NCBI RefSeq assembly: GCF_003003035.1
Contig: NZ_PVTS01000001.1
Location: forward strand, 310,001-374,000
Direction: 5' to 3'
Origin: Marinilabilia salmonicolor
GTDB taxonomy: Bacteria > Bacteroidota > Bacteroidia > Bacteroidales > Marinilabiliaceae
Length of the DNA: 64,000 nucleotides
Each line of letters starts with the position of its first letter. Position 1 is the first letter of the stretch. Made by a program: the position numbers and the translations under genes. Shown here in pieces: positions 1 through 9,045 of this stretch. The notes beneath the pieces were generated by a model. That model did no database searches. It was not told where the DNA came from and saw nothing but the letters and a program-made list of their open reading frames with translations.

Positions 1-753
1 TTCGGTTGTCATTCTGGAGTTTTGCAACACCATTACCACTTCCCCGTTTACTATGTGCAGGCTTTTTCCGTTGAAGCAGATGAGTTCCAGGGTCGTCCAT
101 TCTCCCGGAGCGCTTTCGTAATCGGCACTTCGTAAACAAAAAGCATCACGGCCACTACTTCCGCCAATGGGAATGAATGGTTCTTCATGTCCGGCAACCG
201 TATTCATCATTCCTTCCTGGGGAAATGCCCGCACATCAATGGCGGTGTTCCCGATGGCCCAGTAATCGCCCATGTGACCTTCCATGATTTGAAATTCCTG
301 TGACAGCATCCACGAACGCCAGTAATCAACTCCTGCTTCGCCATTTGAATGGTAAAGAAGTCCGGAATCAAGAAGTTTGTCTTTGCGGGGTTCCCACTTT
401 TTATCCCCCCATTTTACTTTTAGCTTCAAGTGGTAATTGCTGAAAGATTCTTTAGTAAAAACAGCTCCGTAATATTCGCCGGTTATTTTTAGAACAGGAA
501 CTCCGTTTTCTTCAATTACGGAAAATACGTTGTTGATGTTTTTGTTGTAACCGACGGGGGCAATGGTATCACCGTTTTCATCCAATGGCTGGCTGCCGTT
601 GTAAGCGTTCTGATGCTTGAAACTCAGATACATTTCCCATTTGGATAAGTCCTTGTTCAGCAGGTTTTCCCACTCATCTTCGGGGCTGAAAGAAGTTAAA
701 GAAAGTGCGGTCAGAATTGCCACTGCTATCGAAAATTGTGTGTGATGTTTCAT
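1..753 (-). CDS. DUF1080 (3-keto-disaccharide hydrolase-like) secreted protein, 3' end outside window
   Basis: The minus strand is open from the ATG at 753 to the window edge (251 codons, no stop), so the C-terminus is missing. The product starts with a signal peptide (MKHHTQF, then a hydrophobic stretch ending near LTSFS). It continues with a concanavalin-like sandwich typical of DUF1080: a WENLLNKDLSKWEMY start, a VLKITGEYYG strand, SGLLYHSNGEAG and EFQIMEGHMGDYW. Known members of the family hydrolyse 3-keto-glucosides or bind glycans in the periplasm or outside the cell. The substrate here cannot be read from sequence. It is divergent from the next gene, with about 190 bases between them. 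Family assignment is firm; the reaction is inferred. Confidence 0.85.
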   Translation of the reverse strand, partial: MKHHTQFSIAVAILTALSLTSFSPEDEWENLLNKDLSKWEMYLSFKHQNAYNGSQPLDENGDTIAPVGYNKNINNVFSVIEENGVPVLKITGEYYGAVFTKESFSNYHLKLKVKWGDKKWEPRKDKLLDSGLLYHSNGEAGVDYWRSWMLSQEFQIMEGHMGDYWAIGNTAIDVRAFPQEGMMNTVAGHEEPFIPIGGSSGRDAFCLRSADYESAPGEWTTLELICFNGKSLHIVNGEVVMVLQNSRMTTE

Positions 754-890
754 CTTTAGTTTTGTTTTTATTGGTTTTGTTCTCTCAGTTTAAGACTATT
801 AAAGTACTAAAAATTTCTTTCATCTGTGCGGATTTGGAATTCATTGGGGAAGTGTTATTGGTATTACTCTACGAAGAAAATGTTTTTTAA

Positions 891-905
891 TGAAACAATG
901 TTTCA
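891..905. promoter_or_regulatory. Fur-family operator candidate (perfect 7-1-7 palindrome)
   Basis: TGAAACA-A-TGTTTCA is a perfect inverted repeat with 7-base arms and one central base, the geometry of Fur, PerR and Zur boxes. It lies 19 bases upstream of a -7 element (924-931), so it would cover the -33 region of the promoter of the Fur-family gene that follows. Autorepression of the regulator/receptor unit is the simplest reading. Confidence 0.6.
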
Positions 906-923
906 ACTGAATTGTTGTTTTAT

Positions 924-931
924 TAAATTTG
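924..931 (+). promoter_or_regulatory. -7 element of the fur/TonB receptor unit
   Basis: TAAATTTG matches the Bacteroidota TAnnTTTG -7 consensus. Transcription would start near 937, which leaves a very short leader before the ATG at 946 and rules out a longer coding start at 826. No clear -33 TTTG is seen; the palindrome occupies that region. Confidence 0.5.
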
Positions 932-945
932 TGCTTTATTTTCAA

Positions 946-1386
946 ATGTATTCTATGACAGCATCAGAAATATTAGATCATCATAAAGTGAAAAAGACTG
1001 CACCTCGCATCGCTTTATTGCACGCTTTACAGGAGGTATCCGGCCCTCAATCCGAAGGTGAGATTAAGGACCTGATGGGTGAATTGTACGACCGGGCAAC
1101 TTTTTATCGGAGCGTTCAGACCCTTACCCATGCCGGAATTATTCATCGCATTGTCGCTGATAATGTGATGGTAAAATATGCACTGAACAATTGTGAAAAT
1201 GGGCACCATCACCAGGTGGATCATGCTCATTTCTATTGTCGGAAATGTCACAATCTTTTTTGTCTGAAAAGCATTAAGGTGCAAGCGTTGAACCTTCCGG
1301 CCGGCTTTGTGGATGAAGAGCATGATTTGGTGATTCGGGGTATTTGTAATCAATGTAGTGATTCACCGACGGTTGAAAATGAATAG
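946..1386 (+). CDS. Fur-family metalloregulator (Zur-like by context)
   Basis: This is a 146-residue DNA-binding repressor of the Fur family. The winged helix includes a recognition segment ATFYRSVQTL (51-60). The dimerisation/metal domain has a His cluster H87-H88-H89, H93 and H95, and two structural zinc pairs C98/C101 and C134/C137. An in-frame extension back to 826 would cross the palindrome and the -7 element, so the ATG at 946 is preferred (955 is possible). It is followed after 48 bases by a TonB receptor and a His-rich lipoprotein in the same direction. Fur, PerR and Zur cannot be told apart with certainty. The ZnuD-like receptor suggests zinc. Confidence 0.88.
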   Translation: MYSMTASEILDHHKVKKTAPRIALLHALQEVSGPQSEGEIKDLMGELYDRATFYRSVQTLTHAGIIHRIVADNVMVKYALNNCENGHHHQVDHAHFYCRKCHNLFCLKSIKVQALNLPAGFVDEEHDLVIRGICNQCSDSPTVENE

Positions 1387-1434
1387 AGTGAAAAAATCCG
1401 GTGTTTCGATTTGATTTTTATGATGGTGTTGAAT

Positions 1435-3777
1435 ATGAAAAGTGTTTTTCTGTGGTTGCTGCTGTTGGTGAGTTCAGGGTTAACGGGCCAGTCAAGTTTA
1501 TCACTGCAAGGGGTGGTTACTTGTCAGCACAATGATCCTTTGCCGGGGGCAGTGGTTCACATCAAATCCTTGGGGCTGGGGACGGTGACCGATGAAGACG
1601 GGGCTTTTTTGATAAAAAATATTTCTTCCGGAAAATATGTGGTTGAGGTGTCTTTTTTGGGCTATGAGCCCTGGTTAAGAGAAATTGACATCAACGAACA
1701 GGTGCCGCTGCATATTTCTTTGCAGCGTGAAGATCATTCGCTGAACGAAGTGGTGGTGGAAGGAACCTATCGAAGTATTTTGAACAGGGAAGATTCACGA
1801 AGTGTGGCGGTTGTGGATCGGAAATTTATCGAGGATAATCGTTCCGGAAGTTTGATGCAGACCCTCAGGCGGTTGCCCGGCATCAGTTCCATCGATATTG
1901 GTTCAGGACAATCGAAGCCCTTGATTCGGGGCCTTGGCTTCGATCGTGTGGTGGTGGCAGAAAACGGGGTGGCACATCAGGGGCAGCAATGGGGAGCTGA
2001 CCATGGCCTGGAAATTGACCAGTACGGGGTTGAAAATGTGGAAGTAATTAAAGGACCGGCATCTCTGATGTATGGTTCCGGTGCTATTGGTGGGGTTATT
2101 GAGATGCGTAGTTTTTCAATTCCCGGACAGAATTCTTCAGGTGTTGCGGTGGATCTCACTGGTCGTAGCAATAATCAGTCGATTGGTGGTTCTGTAGCAC
2201 TTTTTAAGAGATGGAATCACTTGTTTTTACGGGCCAGAGTGTCGGCTGTAGATTATGCCGATTACCGCGTGCCTGCCGATAGTATCGAGTACTATTCATA
2301 TTATTTTCGGCTCCATGACGGTGCGATGCGCAATACCGCCGGATATGAGAATAATGGCAACCTGGCTTTAGGGTGGACTTCAGATAAATTAACGACCCGA
2401 CTTACAGTTAGTCAGCTTAATGGCAAAAGCGGTTTTTTTGCTAATGCGCACGGATTGGAAATTAGAACTTCTTCCATCGATTATGACCGCTCTTCACGAA
2501 CCATAGACTTGCCATATCAGCAGGTGCGTCATCGAAAAGTGACGAGCAATACCACGATTTCTCCAGGTGCTCATCAAATACGAATCAATGCAGGATGGCA
2601 ACACAATCTGCGTGAGGAATTCTCTGAGGCTGTGGCGCATGGTTACATGCCAAAACCGCCGGATAATCTGGAGCGGTGGTTCCAAAAGGAGACCGGCAGT
2701 GTTAATGTGCGCTGGAAAATTCCTGAAATCGGACGTCACAACCTTACTGTTGGCGGAGATGTGGAGCGTCAGGTGAATGAAATTGACGGCTGGGGATTTA
2801 TTATTCCTGCATTTGAAAGTACTGAATCGGGTTTGTTCATTCACGATAAAATTTTCCTGACCCCTCCCTGGGTTGTTAATGCCGGTATTCGTTATGATTT
2901 TTCCCGGATTCAGATTGAGCCGCATCGCGATTGGTTTGTGAGTCCTGGTGAAAATGGAGAAGAGTATATTCTCAGAGCACCTGATGCCGACCGGGATTTC
3001 AGCTTTGTGAGCTGGGCCCTGGGTGTCAACTATCATCAGGAAAAATTGTTTTTTAAACTGAATTTAGGCAACGGCTTTCGCATGCCACTCCCCAAAGAAC
3101 TGGCGGCAAATGGAATGAACTACCACATGTACCGTTACGAGGAGGGGGATATAAATCTTTCGCCTGAGGTATCGTGGCAACTGGATGCCGCGGTTGGACA
3201 GGAATGGAAATCCTTTGGGTTTGAGATAAACCCCTTTTGGGCCTGGTTCCCAAATTATATTTATCTGGGACCGGAAGGCGGTTTTGAGCAGGGTTTGCAA
3301 AGCTTCAAATATCAGGAAAATGAGGTGTTTCGTGCAGGAGGTGAGTTGATGATGCAATATCGGATTTCTGACCGACTGAAAAGCGCTCTGGAATCGGAAT
3401 ATGTTTACTCCCGGCAATTGACAGGAGATAAAGAGGGGTTTACGTTACCGTTTTCACCTCCCTGGACGACCGATTTTTCTCTGGAATATACCCATCCTTC
3501 TTTTAGGGCATTTGAAAACCTGACACTTAGAGGGGGGTATCGCTTTGTTGCAGCTCAGAATGAGATAGTTCCTCCCGAAAAGAAAACTCCGGGATATGGG
3601 CTGACTTCCATATTGGCAGGGGCATCCCGTAAGGTCGGCGCGGCGCAAATCAACTGGCGTTTTCAGATACGAAACCTGTTTGATGTCCGGTATCTGGATC
3701 ATACCAGTTTTTATCGACTGATAGAAGCTCCGGGGCCCGGACGTAATTTTATTGTTTCAATGAGTGTTTCCTTTTAA
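1435..3777 (+). CDS. TonB-dependent outer-membrane receptor, probably metal (ZnuD-like)
   Basis: This TonB-dependent transporter of about 780 residues imports a substrate across the outer membrane using TonB energy. It has a signal peptide (MKSVFLWLLLLVSSG), a carboxypeptidase-regulatory-like domain at about residues 25-105 (GVVTCQHNDPLPGAVVHI), a plug with the segments LIRGLGFDRV and VEVIKGPASLMYGSGAIGGV, and a 22-strand barrel ending in an aromatic strand (VSMSVSF). Plug residues GADHGLEID and the preceding GVAHQGQQWG resemble zinc receptors of the ZnuD type. Placement behind a Fur-family gene and before a His-rich lipoprotein supports metal uptake. I chose the ATG at 1435 for its signal peptide; 1420 and 1423 are alternatives. 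The substrate is inferred. Confidence 0.85.
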   Translation: MKSVFLWLLLLVSSGLTGQSSLSLQGVVTCQHNDPLPGAVVHIKSLGLGTVTDEDGAFLIKNISSGKYVVEVSFLGYEPWLREIDINEQVPLHISLQREDHSLNEVVVEGTYRSILNREDSRSVAVVDRKFIEDNRSGSLMQTLRRLPGISSIDIGSGQSKPLIRGLGFDRVVVAENGVAHQGQQWGADHGLEIDQYGVENVEVIKGPASLMYGSGAIGGVIEMRSFSIPGQNSSGVAVDLTGRSNNQSIGGSVALFKRWNHLFLRARVSAVDYADYRVPADSIEYYSYYFRLHDGAMRNTAGYENNGNLALGWTSDKLTTRLTVSQLNGKSGFFANAHGLEIRTSSIDYDRSSRTIDLPYQQVRHRKVTSNTTISPGAHQIRINAGWQHNLREEFSEAVAHGYMPKPPDNLERWFQKETGSVNVRWKIPEIGRHNLTVGGDVERQVNEIDGWGFIIPAFESTESGLFIHDKIFLTPPWVVNAGIRYDFSRIQIEPHRDWFVSPGENGEEYILRAPDADRDFSFVSWALGVNYHQEKLFFKLNLGNGFRMPLPKELAANGMNYHMYRYEEGDINLSPEVSWQLDAAVGQEWKSFGFEINPFWAWFPNYIYLGPEGGFEQGLQSFKYQENEVFRAGGELMMQYRISDRLKSALESEYVYSRQLTGDKEGFTLPFSPPWTTDFSLEYTHPSFRAFENLTLRGGYRFVAAQNEIVPPEKKTPGYGLTSILAGASRKVGAAQINWRFQIRNLFDVRYLDHTSFYRLIEAPGPGRNFIVSMSVSF

Positions 3778-3804
3778 TTATTGGTAAATATTTAAAATTT
3801 TTTG

Positions 3805-4275
3805 ATGATGAGAATTTTCTTGAGTGTGTTGATGATTTCGTTTTTCCTTTTTTCATCCTGCAGCGATGATAAGGACGATATGTATCCGGTTGTTGATATG
3901 TCAGGAGGTGATGCTTTTCCGGTAAATTGCTCTGTGGTACATCCCGGGGAGACTTTTACTTTCAGGGCTGTGTTTACCGACAATGAAGAATTGGATGCTT
4001 TCAGCATTGAGGCGCACGATAATTTTGACCATCACACCCACAGCACCGATGCGGTTGAATGTGAAATGGAGCCGGAAAGGAATCCTGTTAATCCGTTTCA
4101 CATGATTGAGGAGTACAATATTCCTTCAGGCTTGACTTTGTATGAGGCGGAGGTAGATGTTTTTGTCCCCGAAGATGCGGATACGGGTGATTATCACTTT
4201 ATGGTAAGACTGACCGATGCAGCAGGATGGCAAACTCTGAAAGGCATTGCCATTAAGATACTGCCCCGGGAATAG
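3805..4275 (+). CDS. DUF4625-type His-rich lipoprotein
   Basis: This is a lipoprotein of about 156 residues with lipobox FLFSSC followed by acidic SDDKDD, so it should be anchored to a membrane on the periplasmic or surface side. The body looks like the all-beta DUF4625 fold and carries an acidic His-rich stretch (AHDNFDHHTH, about residues 70-80), suited to binding a divalent metal. It starts 27 bases after the TonB receptor stop and probably shares its transcript. A role as metal-capturing partner of the receptor is inferred from position and composition. A terminator follows at 4303-4339. Confidence 0.75.
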   Translation: MMRIFLSVLMISFFLFSSCSDDKDDMYPVVDMSGGDAFPVNCSVVHPGETFTFRAVFTDNEELDAFSIEAHDNFDHHTHSTDAVECEMEPERNPVNPFHMIEEYNIPSGLTLYEAEVDVFVPEDADTGDYHFMVRLTDAAGWQTLKGIAIKILPRE

Positions 4276-4302
4276 GGAGAAGCATTGCTGAATTTCCCAT
4301 AA

Positions 4303-4339
4303 AAAAAGCACCGGCTGGATGTTTCCTTTCGGTGCTTTT
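4303..4339. terminator. Bidirectional intrinsic terminator between convergent units
   Basis: AAAAGCACCG and CGGTGCTTTT form a stem with an A-run on the left and a T-run on the right. It ends the receptor/lipoprotein unit on + and the DUF493 gene on -. Confidence 0.8.
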
Positions 4340-4344
4340 ATATT

Positions 4345-4617
4345 TTATAATGCCATCACGCCTTCGAGGGCAGTAACGTTTTGAGTAATGGTTATTACAT
4401 CATCCGGATGACTCATCATTGCTTTGCAGGTTACCGAAACATGCCGGAGACTTTTGGTGTGTTTAAAAGAGATGTCGCTTTCTTCCGGAAGCATGGAAAC
4501 TACTTTGTCCACTTTCCCGTGTTGATTGGGTACGATAAATTTAAACATATAAAGTTGGGGCCATTCTTCCTCTTTCCCCAGTGCCTTTCTCAGATTTCTG
4601 TAGTCTTTCATTGCCAT
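4345..4617 (-). CDS. DUF493 (YbeD-like) small cytosolic protein
   Basis: A 90-residue protein with the ferredoxin-like DUF493/YbeD pattern: YMFKFIVPNQ strand, a VVSMLP helix, SLRHVSVTCKAMMSHPDDV and a C-terminal helix ending in LEGVMAL. The family is widespread; its E. coli member YbeD has an ACT-like fold and no settled function. It is convergent with the lipoprotein gene and shares the terminator. The region 4618-4853 upstream holds no other gene I can support. Confidence 0.8.
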   Translation of the reverse strand: MAMKDYRNLRKALGKEEEWPQLYMFKFIVPNQHGKVDKVVSMLPEESDISFKHTKSLRHVSVTCKAMMSHPDDVITITQNVTALEGVMAL

Positions 4618-4853
4618 AATAACTCACTTTGACTGCAAAGATATCATTGGTATTTTGATATTTCTTGCTAAATTTAAGAAAATCGAACTGTATGGATTAT
4701 TCCTGCATTGGAGGAATTTACGAATTGTTTTTTTGAGCATTCGGGATATTAGTAAAACCGTATTGGTCCGAAAAGGTTGCCACATCATGGGCTTGGATTA
4801 CTTCTTGGCTAATCATCAGGAATAGGAATTCTTCCTCTAAAAAACATAACATT

Positions 4854-7253
4854 ATGAAGGAAAATAATCTGTGGAAAGTTATTTACGAAGATTATATTCC
4901 CGACCACGAACCACTTCGGGAAGCCTTGTTTACTTTGGGAAATGGCTATGTAGCCACACGTGCCGCCGCCGAAGAATGTGCTGCCGGGGATATCCATTAT
5001 CCCGGGACATATATGGCGGGTGGGTATAATCGTGCCCGCTCTGAAGTTTCAGGACGGATTGTAGAAAATGAAGATTTGGTAAACTGGCCAAATTGGCTGC
5101 CCCTTTCGTTCAGACATGACGATGGAAACTGGTTTAAAATTGATGATGTAGAGCTTTTATTTTATCGTCAGGAACTGGATATGTATGGTGGGATCATGAT
5201 GCGGAGTATGAGATTCCGGGAAAAGGACGGGAAAGAATCGACATTGGTTGCCCGTCGTTTTGTGAATATGAAAAATCGTCATCTGGCTGGTATTGAGTGG
5301 ACGCTGACTCCGGAGAACTGGTCGGGAAAAATTCAGATTCGCTCAGCGCTTGACGGGACTGTGATAAATAGTGGGGTTCTCCGGTATCGGGATCTTTCTT
5401 CAATACATCTGCAACCCCTGGAAGTTGGTCAGTTTGAGGACGATACCATCTATTTGCGCGTTCAGGCCAATCAGTCAAAAACCAGAATGGTTCAGGCCGC
5501 ACGCACACGAATTTATAAAAATGGCAAGGCGGTTTCCGTAGAGAGTGATTTTTTTAAAAAAGTGGGGTATGTGGCAAATATTTTTACACTGGAATGTGAG
5601 GAGAAAAGACCTCTTACCATCGAAAAGATTGTTTCTGTTTTTTCTTCACGTGACCGGGCAATTACTGAACCGGTGTTGGAAGCTCGTGATGCATTATCCG
5701 AAGCCGGACGCTTTTCCGAATTGCTGAAAGCGCATTCACAATCATGGGCGGAGTTGTGGTATCGATGCGATATTGACATTAAAGACGGCGATCAGACCCA
5801 AATGATTCTGCGTCTCCATATATTTCATATTCTTCAAACCGCTTCTATCAATACAATCGGACTGGATGTGGGAGTTCCCGCACGGGGTTGGCACGGCGAA
5901 GCTTACCGGGGACATATCTTTTGGGACGAACTGTTTGTTTTTCCCTTTCTGAATTTTCAGTTGCCCGAGCTTGCCCGTTCTCTTTTGATGTACCGATATC
6001 ATCGGTTGCCGGCCGCACGTAGGGCGGCAAAAGCTGCCGGCTATAAAGGTGCTATGTTTCCCTGGCAGAGCGGAAGTAACGGGAGGGAGGAGAGTCAGGT
6101 GGTGCACCTGAATCCCCAATCCGGAAACTGGGACCCGGACAACACATACCTACAGCGTCATGTGGGGGTGGCCATTGCCTACAATATTTATCAGTATTAT
6201 GAGGCCACACGGGATATAGAATTTTTGATGGCTTATGGGGCAGAGATGATGTTTGAAATAGCCCGTTTCTGGTCAAGCATTGCTGTATTTAATGATAAGC
6301 GTGGACGATTTGAGATTCACGGAGTTGTGGGGCCGGATGAATTCCATACCGAATATCCTGATTCTGAGAAATCGGGGTTGAACAACAATGCCTATACCAA
6401 TGTGATGGCTGTTTGGGTGCTTCGAACAGCTCTTGATTTTGTGGATTTGCTTTCGGATACCAGGAAACGGGAGTTGTTTGCAGAGTTGAAAATCGATGAT
6501 GATGAAATTGAAAGGTGGCAGCAAATTAGTCGAAAAATGTATGTGCCGTTTATGGAAAATGGCATCATCAGCCAGTTTGAGGGGTATGATAACTTAAAAG
6601 AACTGGATTTTGAGCACTACAAAAAGAAGTATGGTGATATTCAACGTTTGGATCGCATCCTGAAAGCCGAGGGTGACAGTCCCAATCGATATAAGGTGAG
6701 CAAACAGGCAGATGTTTTGATGCTTTTTTATCTTTTATCGGCTGATGAAATGGAGGCGTTGTTCCGTCGTATGGGTTATCATTTTGACCGCAGCACCATT
6801 CCGGAAACGGTAAAATATTACATTGACCGCAGTTCCCATGGCTCAACCCTGAGCAGACTGGTGTTTTCCTGGGTGTTTTCACGCACCGACAGAGAAGAAT
6901 CTTATCAGGTTTTTAAAGAATCCCTGAAGAGCGATTTTGAAGACATACAGGGAGGAACAACAGCCGAGGGGATTCATCTTGGCGCCATGGCAGGCACGGT
7001 GGATATGATTCAACGTTGCTACACCGGATTGGAAATCAGGGGTGGAATCCTTTGGTTGAATCCCCGGTTGCCTAAAGAGATTAAAGGCTTTAATATGCGT
7101 ATTCGATACCGCGGGCATTGGATTTGGTTGCATTTCACTCAGCACCGGGTCGAGGTCTCGTTTGAGTCGGGACGCTCACCTCAGATTCAGATTGGCTTCA
7201 TTGATAAAGTCTATGAGTTAGGAGAGGGCGATTGTAAGGAGTTTTTGTTGTAA
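4854..7253 (+). CDS. Glycoside hydrolase family 65 disaccharide phosphorylase
   Basis: This 799-residue protein has the full GH65 layout: an N-terminal beta-sandwich (begins YEDYIPDHEPLREALFTLGN), a linker, an (alpha/alpha)6 barrel and a small C-terminal beta domain. The catalytic acid is E496 in GPDEFH. A QADVLML segment and the phosphate-binding type loop SSHGSTLS around H662 favour phosphorolysis over hydrolysis. GH65 enzymes split alpha-linked disaccharides (maltose, trehalose, kojibiose, nigerose) into beta-glucose-1-phosphate and a sugar in the cytosol. The linkage specificity cannot be read here. No signal peptide is present, and no beta-phosphoglucomutase or sugar transporter lies beside it, so it stands alone. 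The family call is firm, the phosphorylase call probable. Confidence 0.88.
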   Translation: MKENNLWKVIYEDYIPDHEPLREALFTLGNGYVATRAAAEECAAGDIHYPGTYMAGGYNRARSEVSGRIVENEDLVNWPNWLPLSFRHDDGNWFKIDDVELLFYRQELDMYGGIMMRSMRFREKDGKESTLVARRFVNMKNRHLAGIEWTLTPENWSGKIQIRSALDGTVINSGVLRYRDLSSIHLQPLEVGQFEDDTIYLRVQANQSKTRMVQAARTRIYKNGKAVSVESDFFKKVGYVANIFTLECEEKRPLTIEKIVSVFSSRDRAITEPVLEARDALSEAGRFSELLKAHSQSWAELWYRCDIDIKDGDQTQMILRLHIFHILQTASINTIGLDVGVPARGWHGEAYRGHIFWDELFVFPFLNFQLPELARSLLMYRYHRLPAARRAAKAAGYKGAMFPWQSGSNGREESQVVHLNPQSGNWDPDNTYLQRHVGVAIAYNIYQYYEATRDIEFLMAYGAEMMFEIARFWSSIAVFNDKRGRFEIHGVVGPDEFHTEYPDSEKSGLNNNAYTNVMAVWVLRTALDFVDLLSDTRKRELFAELKIDDDEIERWQQISRKMYVPFMENGIISQFEGYDNLKELDFEHYKKKYGDIQRLDRILKAEGDSPNRYKVSKQADVLMLFYLLSADEMEALFRRMGYHFDRSTIPETVKYYIDRSSHGSTLSRLVFSWVFSRTDREESYQVFKESLKSDFEDIQGGTTAEGIHLGAMAGTVDMIQRCYTGLEIRGGILWLNPRLPKEIKGFNMRIRYRGHWIWLHFTQHRVEVSFESGRSPQIQIGFIDKVYELGEGDCKEFLL

Positions 7254-7299
7254 CCCTGTGTTCGGTTGCGTGATTAATGGTGGTTTCCTTATTTGAACC

Positions 7300-7635
7300 T
7301 TATGAAACGAGCAAAGAATGCCACAAAAGAGAATGTATAAATTTTTCACATGTGAGTTCCATCAGACCAATGACTTAGATGAATTTTTACTGATGAAACT
7401 AGCATGGCAACGATTGCCACAAAAGAGAATGTAAACAATCACCCATGCGAGTTCCATCAGACCAATAACTTAGATAAATTATTTACTGATGAAACGAGCA
7501 TGATATTTTTTAAATATAAATATCACAAGAGAATATGTTTAAAAGAATATTATGCGAGAGCGAAGCGGTTCCATTCGTTCTCAAATTTTTAATTAGTTCT
7601 TTATCATATAATTACAAAATTTTAAACGGATGAAA
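7300..7635 (+). repeat. Structured interspersed repeat, array 1 (about 3.5 units)
   Basis: Three units begin at about 7301, 7390 and 7487 with ATGAAACGAGC (one copy ATGAAACTAGC) and close with a GCGAGTTCCATC-type arm. A diverged tail unit follows (GCGAGAGCGAAGCGG then GTTCCATTCG). An inner hairpin GGCAA-cga-TTGCC is present at 7405-7417, and in the tail it is replaced by TGATATTT/AAATATCA. Units are joined by AT-rich linkers bounded by CCATCAG and CTGATG. The same family recurs at 20569, 22827 and 63800. The array fills most of the 536-base gap before the RhuM-Fic gene; 7636-7789 is AT-rich and otherwise featureless. Confidence 0.8.
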
Positions 7636-7789
7636 TAAGTTTGATTTAAGAAAGTTGAAATTTTACAAAAAAAAATAAGTGTTTAGGTGCATTTATAAAG
7701 TAGTTGCCTGCATTTAAACAGAAATTCTCACCAGACAAGCATTCGTACACAAAACAATCTTTAAATTAGTAGTTTGGAAAAAACAAAAA

Positions 7790-8782
7790 ATGAAAGACAC
7801 AGAAATTGAAATATTTCAATCCGAAGATGGAGTAACAGAGGTTCAAGTTAAGTTTGAAAAAGAAACCGTATGGCTATCGCAAAAACAAATGGCACATCTT
7901 TTCGATAAAAATACGGACACAATTGGTCTCCACCTTAGAAACATCTATAAATCGGGAGAATTAGACACAGAATCAACTACCGAGGAATCCTCGGTAGTTC
8001 AACAAGAAGGTAAAAGGAGAGTAAAAAGAAAACTCAACTTATACAATCTTGATGCAATTATTTCTGTAGGATATAGAGTAAATTCCAAAAGGGGTATTCA
8101 ATTTCGAAAATGGGCAACCCAAAAATTGAAAGAATATTTAATAAAAGGTTATGCAATAAATGAGCAGCGATTAGCCCAAAAGAATGAACAACTAAAAGAG
8201 CTCCAAAAAACAGTAAGAATACTGGACAAAGGCCTAAACTTCAAAACACTCTCCAATAACGAAAGCATCGGATTATTAAAAATCATAACTGATTATTCCT
8301 ACGCATTAGATGTATTAGACCAATATGATTATCAAAAGCTTGAAATCAATAATACATCAGAAAAGGAGTTGTTTCATCTAACCTATAAAGATGCAATTAA
8401 ACAGATACGAATAGTTAAAGATACCTATGGAAACAGTGATTTATTTGGTCATGAAAAAGATGAATCATTTAAAAGTTCTATTGCAACAATTTATCAGACC
8501 TTCCAAGGAATAGAGCTATATCCGAGTATAGAAGAAAAAGCAGCAAACCTTTTATACTTCATAACCAAGAATCATTCATTTACCGATGGAAATAAACGGA
8601 TTGCAGCATTTTTGTTTTTATATTTCTTAGAAAAAAATGGTCTACTCTTTAATGAATTTGGAAATAAAAGAATTGCAGATAATACATTAGTCGCATTAAC
8701 ACTTATGATTGCTGTAAGTAAACCCGAAGAAAAAGAAACAATGATAAAAGTTATTGTAAACTTAATAAATAAGAATAATTAA
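7790..8782 (+). CDS. RhuM-Fic fusion protein (toxin-like AMPylase family)
   Basis: A 330-residue protein with two parts. Residues 1-130 match the RhuM domain (virulence-associated, phage-linked; segments EKETVWLSQKQMAHLF and VGYRVNSKRGIQFRKWA). Residues 180-330 are a Fic/Doc domain with the active-site motif HSFTDGNKR at 262-270. Known Fic proteins transfer AMP or another phospho-group to protein hydroxyls; the K-for-G change in GN(G/K)R is common in Doc-like members. No SxxxEG inhibitory helix is visible. The gene is clearly AT-rich compared with its flanks and ends 7 bases before an attC-like site, so it reads as a mobile cassette. Target and toxicity are unknown. Confidence 0.85.
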   Translation: MKDTEIEIFQSEDGVTEVQVKFEKETVWLSQKQMAHLFDKNTDTIGLHLRNIYKSGELDTESTTEESSVVQQEGKRRVKRKLNLYNLDAIISVGYRVNSKRGIQFRKWATQKLKEYLIKGYAINEQRLAQKNEQLKELQKTVRILDKGLNFKTLSNNESIGLLKIITDYSYALDVLDQYDYQKLEINNTSEKELFHLTYKDAIKQIRIVKDTYGNSDLFGHEKDESFKSSIATIYQTFQGIELYPSIEEKAANLLYFITKNHSFTDGNKRIAAFLFLYFLEKNGLLFNEFGNKRIADNTLVALTLMIAVSKPEEKETMIKVIVNLINKNN

Positions 8783-8789
8783 AACGCAT

Positions 8790-8928
8790 GGTAACAAAGC
8801 TATATACGCCAGACGTTGCATCCACAGCATATTGAGGGCTTTGCATTACCCAAAACCCTGCATTCGAGCTGATAAATCCACAGCTGGTCTGAAAGCCATG
8901 CCCAGGCGCACATAGCCGGGACGTTGCC
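8790..8928 (+). repeat. attC-like cassette site, copy A (139 bp)
   Basis: The site runs from GGTAAC to GTTGCC. It folds as one long hairpin: outer GGTAAC/GTTGCC, then GCTATATACGCC against GGCGCACATAGC (10 of 12 paired), a mid stem GGCTTT/AAAGCC and an apical stem AGCTG/CAGCT. Extra unpaired bases lie mainly on the right arm (CGGGAC). This order of paired boxes with bulged bases is that of an integron attC site, although the R box is not the canonical GTTRRRY. It begins 7 bases after the RhuM-Fic stop. Confidence 0.6.
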
Positions 8929-8996
8929 TGCAAGCATAGGAACAAGACAATGCAACGAATAAACCCATTATTCAATGCAATAAATGCAACGATAAA

Positions 8997-9027
8997 ATTG
9001 TTTTGCAACGATTAAAGCGTATATTTG
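8997..9027 (+). promoter_or_regulatory. Promoter of the class II Fic gene
   Basis: ATTG (8997-9000), a 19-base spacer and TATATTTG (9020-9027) match the Bacteroidota -33/-7 promoter. It lies inside the cassette, downstream of attC-like copy A, and gives a leader of about 13 bases before the ATG at 9046. Confidence 0.65.
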
Positions 9028-9045
9028 TTGCAAATATTAAGACGA

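Noticed and set aside
826-945. Longer N-terminus for the Fur-family gene
   Set aside because: It would translate through the 7-1-7 palindrome and the -7 element, and the added 40 residues have no family counterpart.
2494-3036. Minus-strand 180-codon frame
   Set aside because: Antisense to the TonB receptor barrel, with no recognisable domain or start context.
7300-7635. CRISPR array
   Set aside because: Repeats are long, palindromic and imperfect, linkers repeat between loci, and no cas gene is present.
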